Of a stretch of DNA of 64,000 bases, positions 9,572-19,656 are shown piece by piece; within the stretch, counting starts at the first letter, position 1, and every line of letters begins with the position of its first letter. Origin of the DNA: an uncultured Roseburia sp. (GTDB lineage Bacteria > Bacillota > Clostridia > Lachnospirales > Lachnospiraceae); NCBI GenBank assembly GCA_934309475.1, contig CAKRDK010000008.1, positions 32,279-96,278 of the forward strand. The letters run 5' to 3'. Under the pieces are notes generated by a model. It made no database searches. It saw only the letters and a list, made by a program, of their open reading frames with translations, and had not been told where the DNA came from. The position numbers and the translations under genes were made by a program.

Positions 9572-10705
9572 TTATTCTTCTGTTGCTTCCACAGCCTCTG
9601 TCTCATTTACAGATTCCGTTGCATTTGTCTCTTCTGTCTCACTCACAGCTTCTGTCTCGTTTACGGATTCGGTTGCCTCTGCAGGCTCCTCTGTCTCGGT
9701 ATCCTCAACCTTTGTTGTGAATAAATCCTTGAACTCAACCGTTGCCCAGACATCTTCATCGAGGTTCCAGTCGGCATCGTCTTCCCAGCCGCCGTATACT
9801 TCATCGTACAGTTCGGTCTGACGGTCATCGATAATCTCCTGTCTGTGTGTCTCCGTTGCTTCCTCGTCACATTCTGTATCCAGACGGAGAATGTAATAAG
9901 CACTGTCTGTTGTGACAAGGTCTGAAACCTCGCCCTCGCTCAATGCATCCAACGCTGTTACCACTTCCTCGTCTAAGGATTCGTCATCTGCTGCATAGGT
10001 TCCGGTGCTGACCGTATAGCCTGCGTCCGTAATCGCTCCGTCAAAATCATCCTGGCAGGCTTCGGCAAGTGTCTGGGCTGTTGTCTCTAACTCTGCCTTC
10101 TCATCATCGGTATACTCCACGTAATTACTGTCATCATCCGTATAACCTTCTGTGTCAATCTTTACATAGCTGTAACCTCTCTCATTTGCCTCTTCATCGC
10201 TTACATCTGTATCTGCATCTGCCTTGATGGCTGTCTCCATCTTCGTCTTGATGGTATACAGGGTCAGATATTCTTCCACGATGTCTTCCGTTGCACCGAG
10301 CTGGTCTAATGCTTCCTGTGTGTTATCAGCAATAAACTGTGCTGCAACATCTGCAATCTCACTTGTCTCTTCATCGCTCAGGGAAACATTGTAATCATCC
10401 ATATGATTTTTCAGAATATACATCTCTTTGATGTCGGAAATAACATTCGTCTTTACACTTTCCTGCGTTGTGCTTCCTGAACTGTAAAGGTCTGTCGACC
10501 AGACATCATCTCCAAAATATGCTGCATAAATGTCATCTAAATTTGCCTGTGTCAGTCTTGCCGCAAAGTTAGCGACTCCTAACTTAATCTCTTCGCCATC
10601 TAAAGTTGCTACCACAGCGTCCTTGTCTACGCTGCCGCATCCACTTAAAACAGAGGCTAACATCGCACCACTCAAAAGTAATGCTGCCATCTTCTTTGTC
10701 TTCAT
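9572..10705 (-). CDS. PrsA/SurA-like lipoprotein foldase, acidic
   Basis: 377-residue exported lipoprotein: signal peptide with lipobox LASVLSGCGS, Cys at about residue 23. The body has a SurA-like helical N-terminal region (VATLDGEEIKLGVANFAARL) and a degenerate parvulin-type region whose end reads LSEGEVSDLVTTDSAYYILRLD, a good match to the end of PpiC domains. It probably helps fold secreted proteins at the outer membrane face. The last about 40 residues are a low-complexity Glu/Thr tail with repeated SVNETEAV and no predicted fold. The whole protein is strikingly acidic. Catalytic activity as a prolyl isomerase is uncertain. Confidence 0.75.
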   Translation of the reverse strand: MKTKKMAALLLSGAMLASVLSGCGSVDKDAVVATLDGEEIKLGVANFAARLTQANLDDIYAAYFGDDVWSTDLYSSGSTTQESVKTNVISDIKEMYILKNHMDDYNVSLSDEETSEIADVAAQFIADNTQEALDQLGATEDIVEEYLTLYTIKTKMETAIKADADTDVSDEEANERGYSYVKIDTEGYTDDDSNYVEYTDDEKAELETTAQTLAEACQDDFDGAITDAGYTVSTGTYAADDESLDEEVVTALDALSEGEVSDLVTTDSAYYILRLDTECDEEATETHRQEIIDDRQTELYDEVYGGWEDDADWNLDEDVWATVEFKDLFTTKVEDTETEEPAEATESVNETEAVSETEETNATESVNETEAVEATEE

Positions 10706-10768
10706 GTTGTGAACCTTTCCCTTTCCAATCTCCGTAATTCACTGTCACTTAGGACAGTCACTTGTACT

Positions 10769-10797
10769 ATTATAGTGCTTTTTTTTCACTCTCGCAA
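10769..10797 (-). promoter_or_regulatory. Promoter of the foldase gene
   Basis: TTGCGA (10797-10792) and TATAAT (10774-10769), 17 nt apart. An ACTGTC/GACAGT hairpin at 10742-10759 lies in the short 5' leader. Confidence 0.7.
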
Positions 10798-10826
10798 TAT
10801 ATTTCATATTTTTTTCACAAGGCGTT

Positions 10827-13800
10827 CTACTGCACTATATCCTGCTGTGGCGTCTCCTGTTCTATCAATATTTCTGCCTTCTTTAAAACGTCCTCTAACA
10901 CCGCCTGCACATCCGGTTTTTTCTCTCTGGAATTGAGTTTGAGAAAATAGGAAAAATACGGTGCTTTTTTATCGGCATTGAATTTCATGTGGCTGTCAAA
11001 CATTGCCATAAATTCCGGTATCTTCGCCGGGTCAATCTTTGCCTTCTCATAGAGCGTAAAGCGGAGAATATCGGCTTTCTGGGAAATCTCAGTGAAATAA
11101 CATTTGTGCGCCATCGTTTTAATTTTGGCAATGTAAATCAGATTTTCCACACACTTTGGAAGGTCTCCAAAACGGTCTATCAGTTCCTCTAAAATGTCTT
11201 CCGCTTCTTCCACACTCTCGATATCCGCGATACGCTTATAGGTATCAAGTTTCTGGAACTCATTCGGAATATAGTCCATCGGAATGTAGGCGTCAATGTC
11301 GATGTCGATGGTCGTATCAAAACTCTCTTCTACCGGCAGTCCTTTTGCTTCCTTGACCGCCTCGTTTAGCATTTTACAGTAGAGGTCATAACCGACCGCC
11401 TCCATGTGCCCGTGCTGCTCCACACCGAGCAGATTTCCGGCACCACGGATTTCAAGATCCCGCATGGCGATTTTAAAACCACTTCCAAGCTCCGTATATT
11501 CCTTGATTGCCGCAAGACGTTTTTCTGCAATTTCTTTCAGCATCTTGTCACGCTTATACATCAAAAATGCATAGGATGTGCGGTTGCTTCGTCCCACACG
11601 GCCACGCAGCTGATAGAGCTGGGAAAGACCTAAGTTATCCGCATCCTGGATAATCATCGTATTGACATTGGAAATATCTAGTCCTGTTTCAATGATGGTT
11701 GTAGATACAAGAACATCAATCTCACCATTGATAAACTGGTACATGATTTTTTCCAGTTCGTGCTCTTTCATCTGCCCATGTGCATATGCCACGTTTGCTT
11801 CCGGGATAAGTTCCGCTATCTTATGCGCCACATCTTCAATCTCACGCACACGGTTAAAGACATAATATGCCTGTCCTCCCCGCGCCATTTCACGGGAAAT
11901 TGCCTCTCGCACGAGTTCTTCGTTGTACTCCATAACATACGTCTGAATCGGGATTCGATCCATCGGTGGCTCCTCTAACACGCTCATATCGCGGATTCCA
12001 ATTAAGCTCATATGAAGTGTTCGCGGAATCGGCGTTGCGGTCAGTGTCAGCACATCTATATTCGTCTTTAACTGCTTGATTTTCTCTTTGTGCGCAACGC
12101 CAAAACGCTGCTCCTCATCAATGATAAGTAATCCAAGGTCTTTGAATACGACATCTTTTGACAGGACACGGTGCGTTCCAATCAGGATGTCAACCTGACC
12201 TTTTTTGACTCCTTCGATGGTCTTTTTCTGCTCGCCCGGTGTGCGGAAACGGCAAAGCAAATCAATGTGTATCGGAAAATCCTTCATGCGCTGCACAAAG
12301 GTACTGTAATGCTGCTGCGCTAAAATTGTAGTTGGGCAGAGATAGACCACCTGCTTTCCATCCTGCACCGCCTTGAATGCCGCACGGATTGCAATCTCCG
12401 TCTTGCCGTAACCGACATCCCCGCAGATGAGACGATCCATCACTTTTGTGCTCTCCATGTCGCGTTTTGTCTCTGCGATTGCAGCTTCCTGATCCTCCGT
12501 CTCCTCAAACGGGAACATCTCCTCAAACTCGTTCTGCCAGACGGTATCCGGTCCATACACAAACCCTTCTGTCTGCTGGCGCTCTGCATACAATTTTACC
12601 AGATCCTGCGCTATCTCTTTGACCGCGCCGCGCACTCTGCTCTTTGTCCTGTTCCAGTCCTGGCTGCCTAATTTATTCAGCTTCGGCTTTTTCGCATCTG
12701 CCCCGGCATATTTTTGCAGCAGCTCTAACTGGGTCGCTAAGATGTAGAGTGTGCCGCCTCCCGCATATTCTATCTTGATGTAGTCTTTTACGGTCTTATC
12801 GACCTCAATTTTCTCGATTCCGCGGTAGACACCAAGTCCATGATTTTCATGCACAACATAATCGCCGATGTTCAAATCGGTAAAACTTGCGATACGCTCC
12901 CCTTCATACGACTTGCGGTGTTTCTTCTTTTTCTTTTCTCCGCCGAAAATATCGCTTTCCGATATAACTACAAATTTAATAAGCGGATATTCAAATCCCT
13001 TTTTGCATTTTCCATAGCCGACTAAAATCTCGCCCAGCTTCACTTCGCGTTCGAAATCTTCCGCATAGAAAGCGTTGAGCCCTTCGCCCATCAAATCTTC
13101 CGCCAGACGCTTTGCTCTCGTCTTAGAACCGGAAAGCAGGATGACGCGGTACTGATTTTTCTTGTAACGGCTTAAATCTTTTACCAGAAGTTCAAAGCTG
13201 TTGTTGTAAGGGTTGACCGTTCTGGTCTGGATATTCAGATGTTCAGAAATCTCGATATGGTTAGACTTGACATCGAGCGTTGCAAGCGCAATACATTTGC
13301 GGTTTACAATTTTCCCTAAAACTTCCTTGCATGATAACAGTTCCTTCATCTGTCCCGGTAACAGATAGCCCTTTTCGAGACGCTGCTTCATGCTCTCGGA
13401 AAATTCACTTTCGGTCGCAATACCACGCTCGATAGTACGGTTTGTCTCATCTAAAAAGATGATGGTATCGTCTTTTTCAAAGTAATCGAGCAGGGACACT
13501 TTTTCCCCACAAAAATAAGACAGGTATGCGTCTAACCCTGCCGTAATATGGAATTCCCCGACTTCCTCCGCAATCTGCGCTGCCATGGTACGAATCCGGT
13601 GTGCTTCCTCCGTTTTCATCTCTTTTTTGAACTGCTCTGCCACCTTTTCCGCTTCTTTTTGAATCCGCTCGATTCCTTTTTTCTTTTCGGCATCACTTAA
13701 CACCAGCTCACATGCCGGATAGATTTTTACCGCTTCAAGATTCTCAATTGAGCGCTGGCTCTCCGCATCAAAAGAACGAATGGAGTCGACCTCATCGCCC

Positions 13801-14381
13801 CACAGTTCAATTCGGTATGGATTGTCCTCCGTCAGCGGAAAAATATCGATGATTCCACCGCGTACCGAGAACTCGCCCATCGTCTCCGCCTGGTAATTTT
13901 TCTCGTAGCCAAGTTCCACCAGACGTTTTGTCAGCTCTTCTAAGTCTAATGTATCTCCCGACGCAATCGAAATCACAGCATCCACAAACCGCTTCGGCGA
14001 CGGCATCGGATTCATAAGTCCGTCAAATGTAGTTATAATTGTGCAGTCTTTCTCCTCCGCAATCAGTTTTAACGCATTGATTCGCTCTGCCGTGAGCACA
14101 TTTCCACGGATGTCCGACTGGTAAAAAAGAATATCTTTTGCCGGATAGTATGCGACTTTTTCCTCATAAAAGCGGTATTCCTCATAGAGTTCTTTCGCAT
14201 GCTGTTCCTGAAATGTGACAACGATACGGCTTCCTTTTCCCGCACGGATACTGCTGATAAAGTGCGCTTTCTGGGCATCCATACAGCCGGATACCTGGAT
14301 CACGCCCTTTAATTTCGGCAGCTTCTCTTCAATTTCTTCAAATTCCCGCAGCCCCTTTAAGGGTTCTGTAAATGATTTCAC
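10827..14381 (-). CDS. mfd: Transcription-repair coupling factor
   Basis: Removes stalled RNA polymerase at DNA lesions and recruits UvrA. 1184 residues, full length. The UvrB-like N-terminal modules are followed by the RNA-polymerase-interacting CarD-like domain ([20 protein letters not shown], near 505-525), then the RecG-like translocase with Walker [11 protein letters not shown] and DEEQ box IIDEEQRFG, and the C-terminal TRCF domain. It starts with GTG at 14381, one base after the pth stop codon, with GGAGG in the end of pth, so translation is coupled. The pth-mfd order is conserved in Firmicutes. Confidence 0.97.
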   Translation of the reverse strand: MKSFTEPLKGLREFEEIEEKLPKLKGVIQVSGCMDAQKAHFISSIRAGKGSRIVVTFQEQHAKELYEEYRFYEEKVAYYPAKDILFYQSDIRGNVLTAERINALKLIAEEKDCTIITTFDGLMNPMPSPKRFVDAVISIASGDTLDLEELTKRLVELGYEKNYQAETMGEFSVRGGIIDIFPLTEDNPYRIELWGDEVDSIRSFDAESQRSIENLEAVKIYPACELVLSDAEKKKGIERIQKEAEKVAEQFKKEMKTEEAHRIRTMAAQIAEEVGEFHITAGLDAYLSYFCGEKVSLLDYFEKDDTIIFLDETNRTIERGIATESEFSESMKQRLEKGYLLPGQMKELLSCKEVLGKIVNRKCIALATLDVKSNHIEISEHLNIQTRTVNPYNNSFELLVKDLSRYKKNQYRVILLSGSKTRAKRLAEDLMGEGLNAFYAEDFEREVKLGEILVGYGKCKKGFEYPLIKFVVISESDIFGGEKKKKKHRKSYEGERIASFTDLNIGDYVVHENHGLGVYRGIEKIEVDKTVKDYIKIEYAGGGTLYILATQLELLQKYAGADAKKPKLNKLGSQDWNRTKSRVRGAVKEIAQDLVKLYAERQQTEGFVYGPDTVWQNEFEEMFPFEETEDQEAAIAETKRDMESTKVMDRLICGDVGYGKTEIAIRAAFKAVQDGKQVVYLCPTTILAQQHYSTFVQRMKDFPIHIDLLCRFRTPGEQKKTIEGVKKGQVDILIGTHRVLSKDVVFKDLGLLIIDEEQRFGVAHKEKIKQLKTNIDVLTLTATPIPRTLHMSLIGIRDMSVLEEPPMDRIPIQTYVMEYNEELVREAISREMARGGQAYYVFNRVREIEDVAHKIAELIPEANVAYAHGQMKEHELEKIMYQFINGEIDVLVSTTIIETGLDISNVNTMIIQDADNLGLSQLYQLRGRVGRSNRTSYAFLMYKRDKMLKEIAEKRLAAIKEYTELGSGFKIAMRDLEIRGAGNLLGVEQHGHMEAVGYDLYCKMLNEAVKEAKGLPVEESFDTTIDIDIDAYIPMDYIPNEFQKLDTYKRIADIESVEEAEDILEELIDRFGDLPKCVENLIYIAKIKTMAHKCYFTEISQKADILRFTLYEKAKIDPAKIPEFMAMFDSHMKFNADKKAPYFSYFLKLNSREKKPDVQAVLEDVLKKAEILIEQETPQQDIVQ

Positions 14382-14960
14382 TTACGCCTCCTGCTTTTTA
14401 CTGTTATACTCATTCATCGCCTGATCCGTCTCGTCCTGCAGCATCAGCACCGCAGCACCCATTGCATCTGTAATCGCGTCTTCTAATTTTGCGCGGTCTT
14501 CTTTGCTGAAATGCCCTAAGACATGATCCGCTAAATCCCATCCCTTTGGCTTCTCGCCGACTCCGACTTTAATTCTCATAAAGTTCTGAGTTCCGGTCTG
14601 GGCGATGATATTTTTGATTCCGTTGTGTCCGCCGGCACTTCCTTTTTTGCGGATACGGATATTGCCCGGAGCGAGACTGATGTCATCAAATATGACAATC
14701 AGCTCCTCCTCCGGATCTAATTTATAATACTGAATCAGCTCTGATACGCTCTCCCCGCTTAAGTTCATGAAGGTCTGCGGCTTCGCTAAAATCACTTTTA
14801 CACCTTCAATCACACCTTTTCCGCAGAGTGCTTTGTGCTTTTTCTCTGTAACACTGATATTATATTTTTCTGCAAGCGCATCAATGACATCAAATCCTGC
14901 ATTGTGGCGCGTGTGCTCGTACTCTTTTCCCGGATTTCCCAATCCAACGATTAAAAACAT
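14382..14960 (-). CDS. pth: Peptidyl-tRNA hydrolase
   Basis: Recycles tRNA from peptidyl-tRNA released early by ribosomes. 192 residues. GLGNPGKEYEHTRHNAGF carries the catalytic His, and FDDISLAPGNIRIRKKGSAG carries the conserved Asp and the substrate loop. It sits 9 nt after the uridylyltransferase gene and immediately before mfd, forming one operon. Confidence 0.96.
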   Translation of the reverse strand: MFLIVGLGNPGKEYEHTRHNAGFDVIDALAEKYNISVTEKKHKALCGKGVIEGVKVILAKPQTFMNLSGESVSELIQYYKLDPEEELIVIFDDISLAPGNIRIRKKGSAGGHNGIKNIIAQTGTQNFMRIKVGVGEKPKGWDLADHVLGHFSKEDRAKLEDAITDAMGAAVLMLQDETDQAMNEYNSKKQEA

Positions 14961-14969
14961 GGTTTCCTC

Positions 14970-15707
14970 CTACTTCTGTCGTCTTGCAATAATTTCTGCC
15001 GCAGCCTTTAACTGTTCCTGGTCATTGACGCCCGTAATGTCCTCTGCATCCGGCAGGGCGTAGGCATCTACACGCAGTCCCTTTTCTTTGATAATCATCA
15101 GCGTATCCGGCAGATAATATTCTCCCTGCGCGTTGTTTGGCTGAATTTTCTCTAAGGCTTCGGCTAATTCTTTCGTATCGAAAAGATACATGCCGGAGTT
15201 TACTTCTTTTACACTGCGCTCTTCCTCTGTCGCATCTTTGTGCTCCACACTTTTTACAAAGTTTCCGTCCGCATCACGAATGATTCTTCCGTAGCCTGTC
15301 GGATCCTCTACCATGGCAGACAACACGGTGACGGTATTCTTTTTCTCCTTGTGGTATGTGGAAAGTTTTTTCAGAGTTTCCGCCGTAATAAGCGGTGTAT
15401 CGCCAAACAGAATCATTGTCTCTCCGTCTGTTCCAAGAAAATCTTTTGCGCATTTTACGGCATGGCCAGTTCCAAGCTGCTCCTCCTGCAAGACAAATGA
15501 TACATCTTTATGTGCAATGTTTTCTTTTACCACTTCATTTTTATATCCAACTACAAGGCAGATATCATCTGTCCCAGCGCCTCTTGCCGCCTCAATGACA
15601 TAGTCCACCAGACATTTTCCGTCGATTGTATGCACGACTTTCGGCAAATCTGATTTCATTCTGGTTCCTTTTCCTGCTGCAAGAATCACTGCTTTTAATT
15701 TACTCAT
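14970..15707 (-). CDS. UTP/GlcNAc-1-phosphate uridylyltransferase (GlmU N-terminal domain only)
   Basis: 245 residues matching only the pyrophosphorylase half of GlmU: LAAGKGTRMKSDLPKVVH (nucleotide loop), QLGTGHAV, LFGDTPLI, GYGRIIRD and VNSGMYLF. Normal GlmU is about 455 residues because a left-handed beta-helix acetyltransferase follows; none is encoded here, and the gene ends cleanly and is followed at once by pth, so it is not a local frameshift. The start is the ATG at 15707 with AGAAGGAG in front. It could make UDP-GlcNAc using GlcNAc-1-P acetylated by another protein, or act on another sugar phosphate. glmU-prs-pth is the usual order; no prs gene is present. Confidence 0.85.
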   Translation of the reverse strand: MSKLKAVILAAGKGTRMKSDLPKVVHTIDGKCLVDYVIEAARGAGTDDICLVVGYKNEVVKENIAHKDVSFVLQEEQLGTGHAVKCAKDFLGTDGETMILFGDTPLITAETLKKLSTYHKEKKNTVTVLSAMVEDPTGYGRIIRDADGNFVKSVEHKDATEEERSVKEVNSGMYLFDTKELAEALEKIQPNNAQGEYYLPDTLMIIKEKGLRVDAYALPDAEDITGVNDQEQLKAAAEIIARRQK

Positions 15708-15769
15708 ATCTATTCTCCTTCTATCTCGTTTCACTCACATATCGCACATCATACCACATTTTTCCGGTT

Positions 15770-16756
15770 TTAGCACTCGTACTTTTTCCCATTCTTCATC
15801 CGCGGTACAAATCCTGCTCCGGTATCCCAGTCGGCACACATGCCCTCCACGCTTTTCCAGTCAAAAAGCACATCCTGGTCGATATTATTGCGGCAGCGTT
15901 CCACACCGGAATTGCAGTCAATGACAGAGAAATGATAGCCTTTTTTGATACATTCTTCCATGATGTCGTAGACCAATCCGTTGTCATAGAGATGGTAAAA
16001 ATAATCTTTGAACGCAAGATATTCCTCTCCCGGATAAAGCTCTTCCATTCTCTTTTTGTTATACTCCGTTAAATGTAGTTCAATTAAATCCAGATGATTT
16101 AATCCGATTTCTTCAAAAAACGGAAGCAGCTCAAATAATTTTTCGCGATTCAGCGGATAGCTCGGCTCCTCCACCGTGATAAGAAATCCCCTCTCTTTTG
16201 CAAGACGCATATTCTCTAAAACCTGCGGTGCAAAATTGCTCGCGGAAATGTGAAACCGTATCTCGTCAACGTGAATTCCTTTTAAACGCTCTAAGTTTTC
16301 TCTGTTACAGAGTATTCCGTTGGTGTATAAAAAAGTATACGGGTTTATGTTTTTGGCATAGATGAGCGGATAAAGTTCCGCCGCATACCGTTCAAAAATA
16401 TCTAAGTACAGTAACGTCTCACCCGCCGAACAGTACGACACAATCGCCGGACGGTAATTTTCAAACTCACGCAGTTTCATCTTCTGAATCTCAATTTCCT
16501 TCTGTTCCTGCTGCTCCGTCAGAAGGATTTCCTCCTGCGAAGGATTGTAATAGCAATACGGGCACTTGCACATGCACTGCGTTCCCTGAAACAGATTAAT
16601 CGACTGCTCCCCGGTGTAACAGTCCCTGCATCCAAACGATATTTTTCCATAATGAAAACAGTGTCCGTTTGCATGAAGTTCCGCTCCCATTGCAATCAGT
16701 TCACGCTGGCGTTTGAATTTCTTCTCCAAAATTTCCTGGTATGGTACTACCTTCAT
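15770..16756 (-). CDS. Radical SAM protein of unknown substrate
   Basis: 328 residues. The [4Fe-4S]/SAM motif appears as CMCKCPYC (C-x3-C-x2-C, near residue 58), with a further cysteine-rich lead-in HCFHYGKISFGCRDCYTG. Aromatic YCYYNPSQ follows as in the family. YCSAGETLLYLDIF fits the glycine-rich SAM strand. No SPASM-type C-terminal cysteine cluster is obvious, though CNSGVERCRNN could hold one more ligand pair. The reaction cannot be named. It lies 13 nt after nudC in the dus-corA-nudC cluster. Confidence 0.8.
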   Translation of the reverse strand: MKVVPYQEILEKKFKRQRELIAMGAELHANGHCFHYGKISFGCRDCYTGEQSINLFQGTQCMCKCPYCYYNPSQEEILLTEQQEQKEIEIQKMKLREFENYRPAIVSYCSAGETLLYLDIFERYAAELYPLIYAKNINPYTFLYTNGILCNRENLERLKGIHVDEIRFHISASNFAPQVLENMRLAKERGFLITVEEPSYPLNREKLFELLPFFEEIGLNHLDLIELHLTEYNKKRMEELYPGEEYLAFKDYFYHLYDNGLVYDIMEECIKKGYHFSVIDCNSGVERCRNNIDQDVLFDWKSVEGMCADWDTGAGFVPRMKNGKKYEC

Positions 16757-16769
16757 CTTCGTCCTCCGT

Positions 16770-17663
16770 TTAACTATTTATGTAATTATTTATTTCCCTG
16801 TGCCGTTCTTCTCCGGCAAAAGATGTTTTAAATTTCGTCATCATCTCTCTGGTCAGGCTGAGTCCTTCCACATCCGCAGGCACGTCCGTATAGTGTACCC
16901 ACTCCGCAACCGACAGTTCTTCGGTATCCATCGTGATGGTATCGTCTCCGTCTAACTCACAAAAATACCCCAGCAGGAGATTGCTGTCAAATCCCCACGG
17001 CTGGCTCTTATAGTAGCGGATATTTTTCACCCTGACACCCGTCTCTTCCATGACTTCACGCACTACCGTCTCCTCCGCCGTCTCCCCAATCTCCGTAAAG
17101 CCGGCAATCAGGGCATACCGCTTGTACTGACGGTTGGCATATTTTGTCATCAATATGTTTTCCCCGTTTGTCACTGCCACAATCACTGCCGGCGCAATCT
17201 TTGGAAAAATAAGGTTGCCGCAGGCAGGACATCTTAGGGCACGCAGTTTTTCTTCATGCACTAATTTCGCTGCACATCTGCCACAAAAACGATTGTCACG
17301 ATACCACTGATACAGATGCCATGCCGTCGCCCCCGCAAGCACAAGTTCCTTCCGCTCCCGTACCATCGCGCGCGTCTCAAACATCTCATAAAAACGGTAT
17401 TCCCCGAACGACTCGATACCGTCTGGTTCCGCCAGGAAAAAATTTTCTTCTCCAATCGCAAAAAGAAACCGGCACTCCGGCACCGCTCTTTCCTGTTTTC
17501 TGCATGCATTTTCCATCTCTTCATACGTCGGATATGTAATCCCCTCATCTGTCTGCCACAGAAAAATCTTCTTCCCGGAAAAACCGATGAGCCGGTCATT
17601 CTTTTGTACTTTTTTATCCTGATATTCATTTGCAAGCCTAAGAGGCGCAATATCCTGAATCAT
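16770..17663 (-). CDS. nudC: NAD(+)/NADH pyrophosphatase (Nudix)
   Basis: 297 residues with the NudC layout: variable N-terminal domain, zinc ribbon CGRCAAKL...CPACGN, the conserved FPKIAPAVIVAV strand and a Nudix box GFTEIGETAEETVVREVMEETGV. It cleaves NADH to NMNH and AMP and may remove NAD caps from RNA. It is in a run with corA upstream (25 nt) and the radical SAM gene downstream. Confidence 0.92.
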   Translation of the reverse strand: MIQDIAPLRLANEYQDKKVQKNDRLIGFSGKKIFLWQTDEGITYPTYEEMENACRKQERAVPECRFLFAIGEENFFLAEPDGIESFGEYRFYEMFETRAMVRERKELVLAGATAWHLYQWYRDNRFCGRCAAKLVHEEKLRALRCPACGNLIFPKIAPAVIVAVTNGENILMTKYANRQYKRYALIAGFTEIGETAEETVVREVMEETGVRVKNIRYYKSQPWGFDSNLLLGYFCELDGDDTITMDTEELSVAEWVHYTDVPADVEGLSLTREMMTKFKTSFAGEERHREINNYINS

Positions 17664-17687
17664 GAGAAACCTCCTTGTCGTTCCGTC

Positions 17688-18536
17688 CTAAAACCACTTT
17701 TTCTTTTTGAAAAAAATCAGCATCACAATACACACCGCTATGCTCACGCCGATAAACGCAAAATAGCCGTATTCCCAACTGATTTCCGGCATATATTCAA
17801 AATTCATGCCATACCATCCCACCAGCAGGGTCAGTGGTAAAAATACAGATGTAATTACAGTAAATACTTTCATTAATTTATTCTGTTCTATATCAATCTG
17901 TGCCTGATACGCTTCCCGCATCTGCGTCACATAATCGCGCAGATTCAGCACACTGTTGCGAAAACGCTCTGTCCGGTTCGATAAAATGGTAAGGCGTCTG
18001 ACCGCCTCCTCCGAGAGCAGCCCGTTTGCATTTGCCGTCAGGTTATCGAGCGCAGAATCTAACTGCTCATAATATCGTTTCAAACGAAGCAATTCCTTAC
18101 GGTACATCACAATCTTTTTTAAATATTCCTTTCTCGAGGCGACTAAAGTCTCGTCTTCTGCTTCCGTAATCTCGTCCTCCATTGCCGTCAAAGCTTCCAT
18201 GTCGTTTCGGAGCAGTCCTGCAAAGAAAAGATACAGCACCTTCTCATTTTCCAACGGCTCATTCTGTTTTATATAATTTCCAGTCAACTCCTGCACTTTT
18301 TTCAACGTGCGCTCATGCTCGCATAAGAAAAATAAATGCTCCTCATCCATATAAATCATAATCGGCGCTGTCCAGACGCCCTTCTGCTCCACGTCATACC
18401 AGTCAAGCGCAAACAAATCATAATGTAAAAATCCCTCAAATGCCGTCGTCTGGTTCTCCCGGATATAGCAGATGACCTCTTCCGGCAACACATCCCCAAA
18501 CTGTTCGATTTTCCCTTTTTCTATCACCTTCTGCAT
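17688..18536 (-). CDS. CorA-family magnesium/divalent cation channel
   Basis: About 282 residues from the ATG at 18536 (MQKVIEKGK), which follows AGAAGGG; a TTG start at 18617 would overlap dus by 23 nt and lacks a good ribosome site. Long cytoplasmic helical domain, then two C-terminal transmembrane helices with the CorA signature YGMN after the first (LLVGWYGMNFEYMPEI) and a basic tail KKKKWF. Pore selectivity (Mg, Co or other) is inferred from the GMN motif. Confidence 0.88.
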   Translation of the reverse strand: MQKVIEKGKIEQFGDVLPEEVICYIRENQTTAFEGFLHYDLFALDWYDVEQKGVWTAPIMIYMDEEHLFFLCEHERTLKKVQELTGNYIKQNEPLENEKVLYLFFAGLLRNDMEALTAMEDEITEAEDETLVASRKEYLKKIVMYRKELLRLKRYYEQLDSALDNLTANANGLLSEEAVRRLTILSNRTERFRNSVLNLRDYVTQMREAYQAQIDIEQNKLMKVFTVITSVFLPLTLLVGWYGMNFEYMPEISWEYGYFAFIGVSIAVCIVMLIFFKKKKWF

Positions 18537-18594
18537 ACCATACCGTGCCCTTCTGCCCGCACTTTTGTGCTGGCAACGGTTATTCTTTCCAGTT

Positions 18595-19641
18595 TCAGCC
18601 AAAACTATGACGGTCAATTCCGCCTAATTCCAAATCGTGAAACAGTTGGCGGACTGCAACCTCATAATCGGAAAAATCACGTGCCTTTTTTATTTTCTTT
18701 AAATGCTTTTCCGGCTGGACAAACTGTTTTCCCCAGTAAAACCACAATTCCTTCAGTTTAAACAATGCATTTTTATCGCCTGCAAAATCCTCAAGATAAT
18801 CGCGGTAAAGCCGGTTGTGAAATGCTTCCAGTTCTTCTTTCTGGAGTGGCTTCCCACCCTCTAATTCCCGTGCCAGCGCCGGATTTGAAATCAGGCCGCG
18901 TCCGAGCATCACTGCCGGAAACTCATCCAGCTTTCGTTTCTCGCCCTGCTGTGGGGTTCCTGCTTCCACAAAAGCTTCAAGCTTCGCCTTCCAGTCATCG
19001 TAGTCCTCTCTCCGGAAAATATTTCCATTGTAGACGACCGGAATATGGCTCTGACTTGATGCACTGTACGTTGTATTGCAAAATGCAGTACAGAACGCCT
19101 CCATATTCGGTGTATTTTTATAAAAATCTTTCTGTACCCGCGGATGTATGATAAGTTCCGACACCGGAAATTGTTGATATAGTTCTAACAATTTCAAAAA
19201 TTCTTCCGGTCTCTCCATGCCAAGCCGCGTCTTAATCGACATCCGGATTCCTTCCGGCGTAATTGCATCATAGACCTGCTCCAAATAGGCACGCAGTTCC
19301 TCCGGGTGCGCTAAAAATCCTGCTCCGCGCCCCTTTGCCACAACCGTACCGGACGGACAGCCGAGGTTCAGATTGACTTCCGTATAGCCGTATTCTTTTT
19401 TCAGGGTGCGAATCAGGCGGATGCTGTCTTCTGCGTTTTTGGAAATAATCTGCGGCACAACATTTTTACCCGCGTTGTGCTCCGGCAGAATATCCTTTTT
19501 TTCGCGGTTATCCATCGCTTTCTTGCTGTGTGTGGCGATAAATGGCGTAAAATATTTATCCACGCCGCCAAAACAGGAAAAGAAGGCATTCCGGAACAGA
19601 TATCCGGTAATGCCTTCCATTGGTGCTAAGTATATATTCAC
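18595..19641 (-). CDS. dus: tRNA-dihydrouridine synthase
   Basis: Flavin enzyme reducing uridine in tRNA D-loops. 348 residues. APMEGIT at the start of the barrel, catalytic Cys95 in NLGCPSGTVVAKGRGAG, and VVYNGNIF near 215 fit the family. The start is GTG at 19641 with AAAGGAG. It is followed by corA and preceded 15 nt by the GH127 gene, so housekeeping genes may be read from the arabinan operon. Confidence 0.92.
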   Translation of the reverse strand: MNIYLAPMEGITGYLFRNAFFSCFGGVDKYFTPFIATHSKKAMDNREKKDILPEHNAGKNVVPQIISKNAEDSIRLIRTLKKEYGYTEVNLNLGCPSGTVVAKGRGAGFLAHPEELRAYLEQVYDAITPEGIRMSIKTRLGMERPEEFLKLLELYQQFPVSELIIHPRVQKDFYKNTPNMEAFCTAFCNTTYSASSQSHIPVVYNGNIFRREDYDDWKAKLEAFVEAGTPQQGEKRKLDEFPAVMLGRGLISNPALARELEGGKPLQKEELEAFHNRLYRDYLEDFAGDKNALFKLKELWFYWGKQFVQPEKHLKKIKKARDFSDYEVAVRQLFHDLELGGIDRHSFG

Positions 19642-19656
19642 TTTCTAAAGGCTCCT

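Noticed and set aside
18537..18617. Longer corA start overlapping dus
   Set aside because: It needs a TTG without a clear ribosome site and adds residues that do not look like the family.
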